A stretch of 34,010 nt of DNA from Akkermansia muciniphila (GTDB lineage Bacteria; Verrucomicrobiota; Verrucomicrobiia; Limisphaerales; UBA11320). The notes beneath the pieces were generated by a model, which was not told the DNA's origin, searched no databases, and worked only from the letters and a program-made list of their open reading frames with translations. The position numbers and the translations under genes were made by a program. Location: NCBI GenBank assembly GCA_945861575.1, contig CAMAVD010000024.1:1-34010 (forward strand), given 5' to 3'. Numbering within the stretch: position 1 is the stretch's first letter; every line of letters starts with the position of its first letter. Below, one piece after another: positions 9,515 to 18,477 of this stretch.

Positions 9515-11140
9515 TCAGGGCTTGTTGAGTTTCACATCCACCTTAGCCGGCGAGTCGGAACCTGCGACCGAGGAGTCGTGGAATGCGTAGAGATGCGAGT
9601 TGCTAGCGATGTACATCACCCCGTTTGCCACGATCGGGGTCGAGTAAACAGGGGATCCCAGATTGGTTTCGCTCAGGACCTTCTTTTCCTTCGAAACGGC
9701 AAGGATGGTTAAATCGCCGTCCTCATCGCCTACAAAGACTTTTCCGTCGGCGACGAGTGTGGAGCCCCACATGTGTGCCTTCATATCGTGTGTCCAATAG
9801 AGCTTGCCGGTCTCGGCGTCTAGGCAGTGAACAAAGCCGGAAAAGTCGGCTGCAAAGAGCAACCCAGTCGTTGGGTCGATGGAGACGGTTGAGATCGTGC
9901 GATGAATTCCTTTGTAACTCCAAATCGGTCCGGCAGCTGTGATGTCCCCGGTCTTGGTGGCGTCCAAGCAGACGAGATGGCCCACGCCTTCCCCGTGCTC
10001 CGGATCCTGGCCCGTTGCGATATAGATCCGATCCTTATAGAGGACGGGCGTTCCGTTGATCTCGCTTGGGCCCTCTGCCAGGGGATATTTGATCGGCTTT
10101 CCGTCCTTGGATTTGTACTCGGGTGGGTTGGCGTCGAACTTCCAGACGATGGGCAGAATGTTGATGTCATCTTTTTTCTTGGGCTGAACGTCGAAGGCGT
10201 AGCAGAAGCCGTCCCCTCCTCCGAAAAAGACCATCTTCTTACCCTTGACGACGCCGCTGCTCGGCGAACTCCACTGGCCGTGATAAATCCGAGGCCCGAT
10301 GCCAGCCTCATCCTCAGCCACTAGTTCACCTGTCTTTTTCTTCAGGGCTACGAAGCTGGGCGAGAGAGGCGATGGGATGTTGACATGGGTCCAGTCCTGT
10401 CCGTTCGAAGTGCAGGCGAATACGAGGTCGTCGACGATGGACACTGAGCAGTTGGAAGCGTTGTGCGGGAACACCCCAAGCTGGTCCATCATGTCATAGG
10501 ACCAGATGATATCGGCATCCTTGGGGCCGACCGGCACCGGGGGCTTGCCCGCATCTTTGACGAAGTAGGCGGCCTCTTCCTTGAAGGGGCCGTCGTTTCC
10601 GTTGGCCTGTCCGTTGATATCGAGACAGAGAACTTCGCAGCGGCTCGTCACCACGTACACTCGATTGCCTTCGACGGTGGGTGAGGAGAGCAGGCCGAGG
10701 TTTTCCCAATCGTTGACCTTACCCGACTTCAGCTTGGGCACCACAAGCTGCCACAGCAGGTCGCCGGTCTTTTCGTCGAAGCACATCAAAATGCTGCGGT
10801 CGCCCGTATGCTGGGGATCGCGAGGCGATTCGTTGTTCGTGCCAACGAAGACCTTCCCTTGGGAGACAGTGGCGTTGCCGTAGCTCTGCGATCCCAACTT
10901 TGTGACCCACTTCACATTTTTGGTGGTGGAAAGATCAATTTCCTCCGTGCCCTTCTTCATCTTGCCGGGGTCGAACGAGGACGGCAGACCTTTGGCCGGC
11001 GAGTACATGTTGCGCCCCGGGTCGTTGCCGCCCCACTGCGGCCAGTCGAGGGCGATTCCCGCCGAGGGCGCCGTCAGGGATACAGCGAGCGCCAATCCAA
11101 GCGAGGAGTTCAGTGCTGAGGAATGAAAGGCTGGTTTCAT
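9515..11140 (-). CDS. Secreted PQQ-type beta-propeller protein (541 aa)
   Basis: An N-terminal signal peptide of about 30 residues with a hydrophobic core ('LGLALAVSLTAPSAGIAL') precedes a 'DWPQWGGNDPGRN' opening typical of the PQQ-like/quinoprotein-alcohol-dehydrogenase-like propeller family in Planctomycetes and Verrucomicrobia. Repeated blades carry 'CFDEKTGDLLWQ', 'CLDAETGKLYWTHD' and 'G..VYSTPIVANGVMYI' patterns, the usual W-rich blade signatures. The protein is probably periplasmic or extracellular. I see no cytochrome c motif and cannot show that it binds PQQ, so it may be a structural or binding propeller rather than a dehydrogenase. It lies 34 bases after the 780-residue propeller gene and 39 bases before the ANL ligase gene, all on the minus strand, suggesting co-transcription. 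Confidence 0.85.
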   Translation of the reverse strand: MKPAFHSSALNSSLGLALAVSLTAPSAGIALDWPQWGGNDPGRNMYSPAKGLPSSFDPGKMKKGTEEIDLSTTKNVKWVTKLGSQSYGNATVSQGKVFVGTNNESPRDPQHTGDRSILMCFDEKTGDLLWQLVVPKLKSGKVNDWENLGLLSSPTVEGNRVYVVTSRCEVLCLDINGQANGNDGPFKEEAAYFVKDAGKPPVPVGPKDADIIWSYDMMDQLGVFPHNASNCSVSIVDDLVFACTSNGQDWTHVNIPSPLSPSFVALKKKTGELVAEDEAGIGPRIYHGQWSSPSSGVVKGKKMVFFGGGDGFCYAFDVQPKKKDDINILPIVWKFDANPPEYKSKDGKPIKYPLAEGPSEINGTPVLYKDRIYIATGQDPEHGEGVGHLVCLDATKTGDITAAGPIWSYKGIHRTISTVSIDPTTGLLFAADFSGFVHCLDAETGKLYWTHDMKAHMWGSTLVADGKVFVGDEDGDLTILAVSKEKKVLSETNLGSPVYSTPIVANGVMYIASNSHLYAFHDSSVAGSDSPAKVDVKLNKP

Positions 11141-11174
11141 GAGAGGAGGATCTTGGGGTTTGTGATGAGAGCGG

Positions 11175-13517
11175 TCAGTTGGGGGTCACCTTGACGTTGT
11201 CGATGAAGACCCGCATTTCCTGCGGTGAGAATCCGAAGAGCCCTGGCGAACCGCTCGCATGGGCGTGTTGATGGGGGACCTCCGCGGTCCATTTCTCGGG
11301 CTCGGGCTCGTCACGCCTCCATGCTTTTGCACGGATGACACCCGAGCCGTCGGGTGCAATGTCCACGCGGGTCTTTAGGGTATACCATACATTGGGAAGC
11401 CATCGGAAATTGGGAGCATCGGTGGCTGCTGGAACGCGCAGGCGCTCAAGATTGGAGTTCACCTCCAGCTTCTGGTCGTTTCCTTTGAGCACGATAATAT
11501 AGCGTTGGTTGATGACGCCCACCTCCGACATTTTCCGGCGATTTCCTTCGCTCATAATATCCGCCTGAATGGTGTAATTTTTCATGGCAGGGTCTCCCAT
11601 GAATACAGTGGCTCGCTGGAAGAACTTGTTATCGATGGTTTTGGTGAGAGCCTTGGTGCCGTCCTTGTCGCGGACCTCGAATTTAAAGCGTGCTCCAATC
11701 CAGGGGAGCGGAGGGTAGGCGAAAAGTGTGGCAGGTTCCACGGTGTTGGTCGTGGTTTCTGAAAGCGCGAAGGTCTCGAAATCGGCCTGCATCGGAAGGT
11801 TCGGGAGTACGCGTCCCCGCATATAACCCTTCAGGTTTCCCAGGCTTCCTTCAAAGGCACCCGCTGAGGGTATCGCTTCGGGCGAAGCGACGAGTTCAGC
11901 GGAGGTATTGAATGCGCCTTTCATCTGGGCTCGGACACGTGCTGTGGGAGGAATATAGCTGGCCCACTTCAGTGTGGTTGGGTCGATGCCTTCCTTCACG
12001 GTGAGCCCGTGTGCATCCAGTGAACGGACGCGGAAGCTGGCCTTTTCAGAGGGATGTAGGAGAACTTCGGAAGGAATGATTTGCAGCTGTGTGGCGGGTC
12101 CAGCGGCGGGCCATGCTTCCGCGGCGGGTGCGGACGCGAGCCCCGCGCTTTTCCCCGGCTTGCCCCAGCAATACAGCTTTCGGGTGGTTTGCACATAGAG
12201 CTTTCCGTTGTAAGCGACAGGCGTTCCAAAACAGCGGCCGTCTAACGAGATCTTGCTGAGGATCTGGCCTTCTTTGTCGCCGGGCTTGATGACGTAAAAT
12301 CCTCCGCGAGTTCCGGCTTCGGACTCGCCTGCGGTCTTGGCCTCTGGGTCGTCCAGAATCGGCACGTACAACCGTCCATCGGCATAGAGCGGGCACGCGT
12401 TTCTCTGCTCAATACCGAGCTTGATCTTCCAGAGGATTTCACCTGTGTTAGCGTCGAGGGATGAGAGGTCGCCCTTCTCAGCGACCACATAGATCCGGTC
12501 GCCGACCAGGATGGGTGAACTGGTGGACGTGGAGACATCCTTCGCCCAGAGCTCCACCTTGCTGCGCTCCACGACGACCGGCGCATTGGTGGGGTTGTCC
12601 GGTAGGACGTCTGGTATCCGCAGAGCCACCATCTGTCCGAGCTCATAGGGAGTTCCATAAATGGCAATGATCTTGTCTTGCTTATGAACCAGCACAGTGG
12701 CGTTGATGCCGGCGCGGAAGAGGGGAATGCGCCAGAGAGGTTCTCCCGTGCGTGCGTTCACGCAGACGACGCTTCCGTCCCCGGTGGCGGCGTAGAAAAC
12801 GCGGCGTCCTTTGTACCAGCCAAATTGGGGATGTGAAAAAGAATTGTCTTTCGGTCGGTCCCCTGGACCCGAAGCCCAGACGAGATCCCCTGTTTTTTTC
12901 TCGAAGGCGTAGAAGCGGTCGCCCGCCGCGCCTTGAGCGCCCCAGTTGGCCATGATTCCTCGTGTGATCACCAAATCACCATCGATAGCCGGTGTTGCTG
13001 TGCGGCTATTGGGAAAGGTCAGTCGGCCGTAAAGTTCCATCATGGAGTGCTCCCACACCCGGCGTCCGTCGGGAGTAAACGAGGCGAGGATGCCCTGCGT
13101 CCCTTGCATATACACATTCCCCGTCTCGGGATCTATGACGGGGGAGGCAGTCGAATATCGGAGGTAGATCGTGTCGCTTAGAAAATCGCTGTAAAGCTTC
13201 CGCCACTGCTGCTTGCCCGTCTCAGCATCGAAGCATGTGATGCCCTCTTGTAGCTCCGCGCCGTCTTCGAGATAGCCGTTGATATAGAGCCTTCCGTTCG
13301 CGATTACCGGGGTGGATTGCCCAGGAAAATCTGCGGTCCAGAGGGGCTTCTCCGAGCTCAGACTTTCCGGAAGCCCCGTCTCTCGGGAGACGCCCGATTG
13401 CTCCGGACCGCGCCATGAAAGCCACCCCTCCACCTCAGCGAAGGCTACGGCGGGCAATAGGGGTAGAATCAGCGTCGCTAAGAGCGACGCCCGAAATGAG
13501 GAGGTGTTTCGTTTCAT
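11175..13517 (-). CDS. Secreted PQQ-type beta-propeller protein with C-terminal ConA-like region (780 aa)
   Basis: A signal peptide ('LLATLILPLLPAVAFA') is followed by 'WLSWRGPEQSGVS', the standard opening of PQQ-like propeller proteins of this phylum. Blades with 'CFDAETGKQQW', 'VNARTGEPLWRI' and 'LDANTGEILWKI' run to about residue 440. Residues 460-560 hold a linker with an immunoglobulin-like stretch. Residues 590-780 ('NYTIQADIMSEG' through 'VFIDNVKVTPN') look like a concanavalin-A-like/3-keto-disaccharide-hydrolase-type jelly roll, suggesting carbohydrate contact. It is first in a minus-strand run of three genes and divergent from the MarR gene across 142 bases. No Shine-Dalgarno precedes the ATG. 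The propeller is certain; the C-terminal fold is inferred from the pattern. Confidence 0.85.
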   Translation of the reverse strand: MKRNTSSFRASLLATLILPLLPAVAFAEVEGWLSWRGPEQSGVSRETGLPESLSSEKPLWTADFPGQSTPVIANGRLYINGYLEDGAELQEGITCFDAETGKQQWRKLYSDFLSDTIYLRYSTASPVIDPETGNVYMQGTQGILASFTPDGRRVWEHSMMELYGRLTFPNSRTATPAIDGDLVITRGIMANWGAQGAAGDRFYAFEKKTGDLVWASGPGDRPKDNSFSHPQFGWYKGRRVFYAATGDGSVVCVNARTGEPLWRIPLFRAGINATVLVHKQDKIIAIYGTPYELGQMVALRIPDVLPDNPTNAPVVVERSKVELWAKDVSTSTSSPILVGDRIYVVAEKGDLSSLDANTGEILWKIKLGIEQRNACPLYADGRLYVPILDDPEAKTAGESEAGTRGGFYVIKPGDKEGQILSKISLDGRCFGTPVAYNGKLYVQTTRKLYCWGKPGKSAGLASAPAAEAWPAAGPATQLQIIPSEVLLHPSEKASFRVRSLDAHGLTVKEGIDPTTLKWASYIPPTARVRAQMKGAFNTSAELVASPEAIPSAGAFEGSLGNLKGYMRGRVLPNLPMQADFETFALSETTTNTVEPATLFAYPPLPWIGARFKFEVRDKDGTKALTKTIDNKFFQRATVFMGDPAMKNYTIQADIMSEGNRRKMSEVGVINQRYIIVLKGNDQKLEVNSNLERLRVPAATDAPNFRWLPNVWYTLKTRVDIAPDGSGVIRAKAWRRDEPEPEKWTAEVPHQHAHASGSPGLFGFSPQEMRVFIDNVKVTPN

Positions 13518-13560
13518 GTCAGCAGAGTGATCGTGATCGATCGCTGGATTGATAATACCT

Positions 13561-13600
13561 ATACGTATGATTTTGGTGCAATGTTCAATTTATCGAATTG
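13561..13600. promoter_or_regulatory. Candidate operators in the divergent promoter region
   Basis: The space between the propeller gene and the MarR gene is AT-rich relative to its surroundings. It holds an 8-base palindrome ATACGTAT (13561-13568) and a CAATT-TATCG-AATTG inverted repeat (13586-13600). MarR-family dimers usually bind short imperfect palindromes near their own promoter, so either could be an autoregulatory site. This is inference. No clear -35/-10 pair could be assigned. Confidence 0.35.
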
Positions 13601-13659
13601 GATTCTGATTGCGGATTGTCCGGGGTGGGGGGAGCAGCTTAGTTTAGGCTCTTTCCTGG

Positions 13660-14163
13660 GTGGATCCACCTTGGATGAGCATCATGAAATCAAAGAGAAC
13701 ACCCGATGTTTTGCCTGTCGATGCCCCGGAGCGGCGCAGGCTTCCTCCGCTGTTGCGCAAGGCGTGGTATGGCCTAAATCAGGCTTTCCGTCGTCGGATC
13801 GCACACAGTGGCATCACGCCCGACCAGTTTACAGTGATGCGGATCCTCCGCGAGACGGATGGGCTCACTCAACGGCAGTTGACCGGACTCATGAGCAGCG
13901 ATCCTAACACGGTGGCCTCGTTGCTCGAGCGGATGGAGAAGGCTGGGCTGCTCAAACGATCCCCGCATGCACGCGACCGCCGGGCGCATCAGGTCGAACT
14001 TCTTGCGGCGGGGCATCGGAAGTACGAGGAAGTACGTGAGCTTGCCGTGGCGTTGCAAACCGAGGTCTTGCAGGGGGTGGAAGAGTCCGAGAGAGAGTCC
14101 TTTCTCGGTCATCTCGCCTGCGTTGCGGCGGCCTGCCGTGTCGCTGCGGAAATGCGTGGCTAG
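13660..14163 (+). CDS. MarR-family transcriptional regulator
   Basis: The product is up to 167 residues with a winged-helix core. 'ITPDQFTVMRILRET' begins the DNA-binding domain, 'LTQRQLTGLMSSDPNT' is the helix-turn-helix, and 'GLLKRSPHARDRRAHQVEL' is the wing with the MarR-typical DxRxxxxxLT-like 'DRRAHQVELL' signature. Long flanking helices would form the dimer interface. The GTG at 13660 is the longest start. ATG at 13675 and 13684 are alternatives, and none has a good ribosome-binding site; 13684 ('MKSKRTP') may be the true start. It is transcribed away from the propeller/ANL run, so by family habit it may control that operon and itself. The ligand is unknown. Confidence 0.85.
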   Translation: MDPPWMSIMKSKRTPDVLPVDAPERRRLPPLLRKAWYGLNQAFRRRIAHSGITPDQFTVMRILRETDGLTQRQLTGLMSSDPNTVASLLERMEKAGLLKRSPHARDRRAHQVELLAAGHRKYEEVRELAVALQTEVLQGVEESERESFLGHLACVAAACRVAAEMRG

Positions 14164-14276
14164 CCCGCACAGTTCATAGCCCGCAACACGATTGAAGTTC
14201 GTCCGCAGTCATTCCTGTCACCGCAGATCCTACCAGCGCGCTGCGGGCTAGAAGCAACTCCGGCAAACCGGAGTTG
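14161..14276. repeat. Direct and inverted repeats after the MarR gene
   Basis: TAGCCCGCA occurs at the MarR stop codon (14161-14169) and again at 14176-14184. Its exact reverse complement TGCGGGCTA lies at 14242-14250. Immediately after, CAACTCCGG-CAAA-CCGGAGTTG (14255-14276) forms a perfect 9-bp stem with a four-base loop. There is no T-tract. The structures could stabilise or end the MarR transcript, or be REP-like intergenic repeats. The rest of the gap to 14368 shows nothing further. Confidence 0.5.
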
Positions 14277-14368
14277 GGAGAAACTCAACACTCTGTGTTC
14301 CCGCGCGTAGCGCTCATTAGCCCGGATTTTGTGCAGGATTGGCTCGGCCGACGCTTCCTAAGTCTGGA

Positions 14369-15460
14369 TCACTGGGCTGATGCCGTCTTGACGGCCTTCG
14401 TGGGCGCGTTCGTCACTCCCGCTGCGTTGCCCTTGTAATTGGCTGTGAGCCATTCCGCGAGCGAGGTGACCTGATCGGGCGTCAGTGGACCCCCGTGTTC
14501 CTGGGCGAACGCTGGCATAAGCGTCCCTGCTTTGCCTTCCTTGATCCAGTGGGTCCAATACTCGAGATTAGTGGGGTGTTTCAGGGCTTTTAGGTCGGTC
14601 ACCATGGACGCCCGGTGCTCTGCCTCGTGGCAGATGCCGCAGGACGCTGCAAAAAGCTCCTTACCCATCTTACCTTTGCCGGGTTCGACATGGCAGCTTG
14701 CGCAGTCCCCACGAAAAACAATCTGCCGATCCTGGAGAGCGAGCTGCATGTTCTGTGAGCGCCCGGCCTGGGCCTCGAACTGTGGATCGTTCGGAATGTC
14801 CGCACTTACCAGGAGAGACTTGATCCCTGCGGTGGTGTCGACGGTCACTGTCTTGACGAGTTTGCCCCGCTTCCCGCGGAGATCCAGCGTTACGTTAATC
14901 GGGCCATTGCTTCCGGGGCGGATGCGCCAGGGGGTTTCAGGGAGTTTGGCTACGGTGCATCCACAGGAGGTCCGCACCGAGTTCACCAAGACGTCCTTGT
15001 CGCAGACATTGGTCAGCCAAAAACTGAAATGAGCATTCGTTTCGCCGATCTTCGGCTTTTGTTCTTTGGACTCAGAGTCCCAGGCGAGAGACGTAGACGG
15101 AAGGAGGGGGGGAGGCGTCGCGGGAACGATGGCCGTGTTTTTGTATCCGGGAGGAGCCAGTGGCGTCGGGCGGTTGGGAAGCCCGCCATTGGGCCCTGCG
15201 AAGGGAGGGGTGAGCGACGGCTGCGATGGGTTCGCTACCGGTTGCAATCCGCCTGTGCCCACCGGGCGCGGCCTAAGCGGAGTGGTGCGAGTCGGTGGCA
15301 CGGGAGGAAGAAGAACGGGCGGTTTTGGGGCCGTAGGTTTTTGCTGGATCGCCGGACTGCCCGAAGTTTCGGGCTCAGCAGTCAGTCCGTTCGTCGCTAA
15401 ACAAAAGCACGCTGCGCCAAGGATCCCAACCTTGGTGAGAATAAGGCTGCTACGTAACAT
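14369..15460 (-). CDS. DUF1573 domain - diheme cytochrome c fusion protein
   Basis: The N-terminus has a signal-like hydrophobic stretch ('VGILGAACFCLATNGLTA'), then a proline-rich linker (about 35-120). A DUF1573 domain occupies about 125-225 ('NVCDKDVLVNSVRTSCGCT'). The C-terminus holds two heme-attachment motifs, CASCH at 253-257 and CGICH at 274-278, followed by 'GTLMPAF', whose Met is the likely axial ligand of the second heme, and 'GGPLTPDQVTSLAEWL' of a class I cytochrome c. Only 16 residues separate the two motifs. The protein is exported and probably an electron carrier; the role of DUF1573 is unknown. The gene is divergent from the beta-helix pseudogene. The 3' side faces the MarR gene convergently. 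Confidence 0.85.
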   Translation of the reverse strand: MLRSSLILTKVGILGAACFCLATNGLTAEPETSGSPAIQQKPTAPKPPVLLPPVPPTRTTPLRPRPVGTGGLQPVANPSQPSLTPPFAGPNGGLPNRPTPLAPPGYKNTAIVPATPPPLLPSTSLAWDSESKEQKPKIGETNAHFSFWLTNVCDKDVLVNSVRTSCGCTVAKLPETPWRIRPGSNGPINVTLDLRGKRGKLVKTVTVDTTAGIKSLLVSADIPNDPQFEAQAGRSQNMQLALQDRQIVFRGDCASCHVEPGKGKMGKELFAASCGICHEAEHRASMVTDLKALKHPTNLEYWTHWIKEGKAGTLMPAFAQEHGGPLTPDQVTSLAEWLTANYKGNAAGVTNAPTKAVKTASAQ

Positions 15461-15582
15461 GGATTATACCATAAAAGTAAAGCCAGGATGAAGCGAGAAA
15501 AAAGGGTGGTGGTTTTTGCTCGCCCGCCGAGCCCAATCTGCGTATCAAGATACCCTAATCATCCTTATTTGTTGTATTCGCC

Positions 15583-17565
15583 ATGACCTCATTGTCGTAC
15601 CTCTGTATTGTTTCTTTCTGCGCAGCGACGGCTCTCGTCGGACGCGCCTCTGTCATCACAGTCACCACAGCAGACAATCTCTCTGACCCCAACGATGGGG
15701 TCACTAGCTTGGTCGAAGCTCTGAATTCCGCTCAGGCAGGCGATACCATTGGATTTAATATATCAGGGGTCGGACCGCACCGTATTGTGACACCATTGGG
15801 TGGGTATCCTTTCATAGTGGTTGATGGACTCACCTTAGATGGCTATTCACAGCCCGGCGCGTCTCCCAACACGCAGCCCTTCGATCGGTCCAACACCGCG
15901 CATCTTCAGATCATTCTAGACTCGTCTGGGGAAGATCTGGCCGAGAGTTCCTATCCCGACCGTCCTGATTTGATCGCCCGGCGATCTACGCGGATGGTTT
16001 TTGAAGATGGGTCCGACATTCCTGGCTATGGGGATAGTGAGAACGGGATTCTCGCCGCGCTGAGCGCAAGAAACTTGGTTGTTCGAGGGATGAGCTTTTT
16101 AGCACGGCACACGGCTGGCAATAAAGCCGATCCTTCCATCTATGGCGTTGCACTTGCCCGGGGTGCTGTGGGGGCGAGGATACAAGGGTGCTGGTTTGGA
16201 CTCCATCCGGATGGCGCTTCCGTTCAGGGCTTCCGATCCAGCGTCGCCGCGTTTCGCTACCGAACGAACCTAGGCGGGGAGTTAGTGGAGCGGTTTTCCG
16301 GAGGATTGATCTTCGGCACGGATGGGGACGGGCATGACGATCGTGCGGAGGCGAACAGTTCCATGGGAGCCTAGATCGCTCTCGCTCTTGAGCTTCCGGG
16401 CGCAAGGATCTCCGGGAATCGGTTCAATGTCTTCCCCGACGGAGTCACTTTCCTCGATGTCCGCACCTATTGCCTGGAGCATCAAATCGGATCGATGGAG
16501 GTGCTTGAAAATGGCAGATCGCGCGAGGGAACGCTTATTGGCACCAACGGTGATGGGGTTTCGGATGCCGAGGAGCGCAATGTCATGGCTCCGGTGAATT
16601 ATCGACGACAGTTCGAGTTCTACGGGGGAACCCCTGCATCGGGAACGGTCATCGCAGGCAATCTGATTGGAGTATCTGTAGACGGACTGACCCTATATCC
16701 ACATGAATTGATTGGCACACCCGATTTAATGTCGATGGATAATGTCGGTGCGGTGCGCGTGGGATCGAATGGGGATGGTCGCAGCGACGACTTGGAGGCG
16801 AATCGAATTCATGGGCTACGCGGAAGCCGCTTTTGCGATGCAGGCCGGGCGGTGCGGATTACCGCGAGGGGGAATGAGCTTTTTGGAAATGGTTTCGATG
16901 GATTTCCGTTTTTACATCGGGATCGGGATCGTGATTTTCTCCTTTATTACGCCGACCTCCTTGAGAACGCCCCTACGTCTCCAGAGGAACTGCAGCCGGT
17001 GCTGTTGGAGGACGATGGGGCATTTCTCGTAGGGCATCTGCCTCCCGTGGATTCTGAACGGTATCCTTACTCCTTAGTGGATGTCTATCTTCGTGACCCT
17101 TCCGCGACGGCATCCGGCCGCGTTCTGCCTGGGAGACATCTGGGCAGTTTTGTTGAGGGCTCCACCCAAGATGGGAATCAGGCTTCCGGTAGCTTCCGAG
17201 TTCGAATCGAAACCGCAGAGCTTCCTGCGGAAGCTGAAGTGGTGGTGGCAGTGACCTACTCGACGACGTTCGGCGCACTGGAGGCAGGTTCGTCTGTGAC
17301 CGGGCCGGTTTCGGCAGGAATGCGCCTGTCGTCGCACCTCGTCGAATCTAAAGATGCACCGACCCTCTCTGCTCACCGGGATGGCGACGCTGTTTTAGTG
17401 TCCTGGAATGGGGTTGAAGGTCTCTTTCGTCTGGAGGTTTCAGAAGACGGCCTCGGAAGTGGGTGGCGTCCCGTGATGGGTGCTGCTGCCCATACGCTTG
17501 GCGCGAACCGTTATCGTCTGGAGACTGGCGGAATGGCTGCGTTCTATCGGCTGCGTTCCTTCTGA
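15583..17565 (+). pseudogene. Secreted right-handed beta-helix protein broken by one in-frame TAG
   Basis: ORFs 15583-16374 and 16495-17565 are in the same frame. Between them there is only one stop, TAG at 16372-16374; reading through gives a continuous 660-codon protein. It has a signal peptide, a CSLREA/pectate-lyase-like opening ('VTTADNL', 'LTLDGYSQPGASPNT'), then beta-helix repeats. Three homologous segments, 'TDGDGHDDRAEAN', 'TNGDGVSDAEERN' and 'SNGDGRSDDLEAN', show that the stop falls inside a repeat. The reading frame after it is coherent ('GARISGNRF'). The C-terminus has an fn3-like region and ends 'FYRLRSF'. The gene is probably inactivated by a recent single mutation (CAG or TGG to TAG), or the stop is a sequencing error. 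An intact version would be an exported, possibly polysaccharide-binding protein. Confidence 0.8.
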
Positions 17566-17628
17566 TCCCGTTGGCTTAGGAATCGTGTCTGGACTTGTCG
17601 GAGGTCCCTCACTAAAAGCGGCAGTGTC

Positions 17629-18399
17629 TTGAGTTGTCGCATGCCATTCTTCTGCCGTCCACTGGGGGTGCTTGGGCCCCCGGAGATTTTGGGCTTTGGG
17701 TCAAGGCCGCGGGGCGCCCACGGGTTCACCTTGATTGAACTTCTCCTGGTGATCGCCATTATTGGTGTCCTTTCCAGCCTCGTGCTTCCCTCTCTGGCTC
17801 GCGCTCGTCGACAAAGCCATCGGGCAGCCTGCCTCAGTAATCTCCACCAACTTTATCTCTCCCTCCACAGCTTCGCGATGGAGAATGACGACGGCGTTCC
17901 TTTGGGCTACCGGGGAGGACGAAAGCAGTGGAATACCATGATCTACAGTGGAACGAATCGAAAGTTTGTCCTCTTCGGGCGTCTCTTCCTTGCCGATTTG
18001 ATGCCGACGCCTCGTGCACTCTACTGCCCTGCGGAGCGTTCCCCGGGACAGGCCTACAACACCTCCGAAAATCCGTGGCCCCCTGGGCAGGGGAGCGTCA
18101 GCGTTCAGGGCGGCTACGGTGGATTGCCTTCGGTGGACTGGGGACAGGAAGACTTGCCTGCTCGCCTTCCGCGCTGGACCGATTATTCCGATCGCGTTCT
18201 GCTGTCGGATACCCTCAGCCTTCCCGAGAGGGTGGATTCACGTCATCGGGAGGGTGTGAATGTTACTGTGGGTGATGGCAGCGCCCGCTGGGTTCCCCGG
18301 GGGGTCTTCCAGGCACCTCTGCAGAAGTGTGAAGGTCTTAGCTCTGCTAACAACGATGCTCAGGATGAGGTTTGGGCTTCCCTGAATCTTCAGCGTTGA
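17629..18399 (+). CDS. Type II secretion / type IV pilin-like pseudopilin (prepilin N-methylation domain)
   Basis: The prepilin signature 'GFTLIELLLVIAIIGVL' begins at residue 32 of the longest reading. Cleavage is expected between Gly32 and Phe33, with the conserved Glu at mature position 5. A hydrophobic helix follows, then a positively charged 'RARRQS' turn. The C-terminal half has 'NVTVGDGSARWV', resembling the H-X9-DG-type ending of the pseudopilin-like proteins greatly expanded in Planctomycetes and Verrucomicrobia. The TTG at 17629 and the ATG at 17641 are both possible starts; 17641 is preferred because the leader is already long. It stands alone, with no secretion-system genes nearby, so its partner machinery must be elsewhere. 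Confidence 0.85.
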   Translation: MSCRMPFFCRPLGVLGPPEILGFGSRPRGAHGFTLIELLLVIAIIGVLSSLVLPSLARARRQSHRAACLSNLHQLYLSLHSFAMENDDGVPLGYRGGRKQWNTMIYSGTNRKFVLFGRLFLADLMPTPRALYCPAERSPGQAYNTSENPWPPGQGSVSVQGGYGGLPSVDWGQEDLPARLPRWTDYSDRVLLSDTLSLPERVDSRHREGVNVTVGDGSARWVPRGVFQAPLQKCEGLSSANNDAQDEVWASLNLQR

Positions 18400-18431
18400 G
18401 GGGTCATTCCTTTCGTCAACGGAGTCTTCTA

Positions 18432-18463
18432 AGGGCTCGCTGGAAACCTTTCCAACGAGCCCT
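18432..18463. terminator. Bidirectional hairpin between convergent genes
   Basis: AGGGCTCG pairs with CGAGCCCT and the inner TGGAA pairs with TTCCA, interrupted by one C-A mismatch, giving a long symmetric stem. It sits between the pseudopilin gene and the minus-strand fragment, 33 bases after the pseudopilin stop. The flanks are only weakly T-rich, so termination is likely but not certain. Confidence 0.55.
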
Positions 18464-18477
18464 GTGCACCTCTTAAC

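Noticed and set aside
15461-15475. TATAAT on the minus strand just before the DUF1573 start
   Set aside because: It ends only two bases before the ATG, so a transcript from it would start inside the coding region. No matching -35 box was found.
16372-16374. TAG recoding (pyrrolysine or suppressor) in the beta-helix gene
   Set aside because: The MarR gene, the ANL ligase gene and the 140-aa gene end in TAG, so it is an ordinary stop here. A nonsense mutation is simpler.
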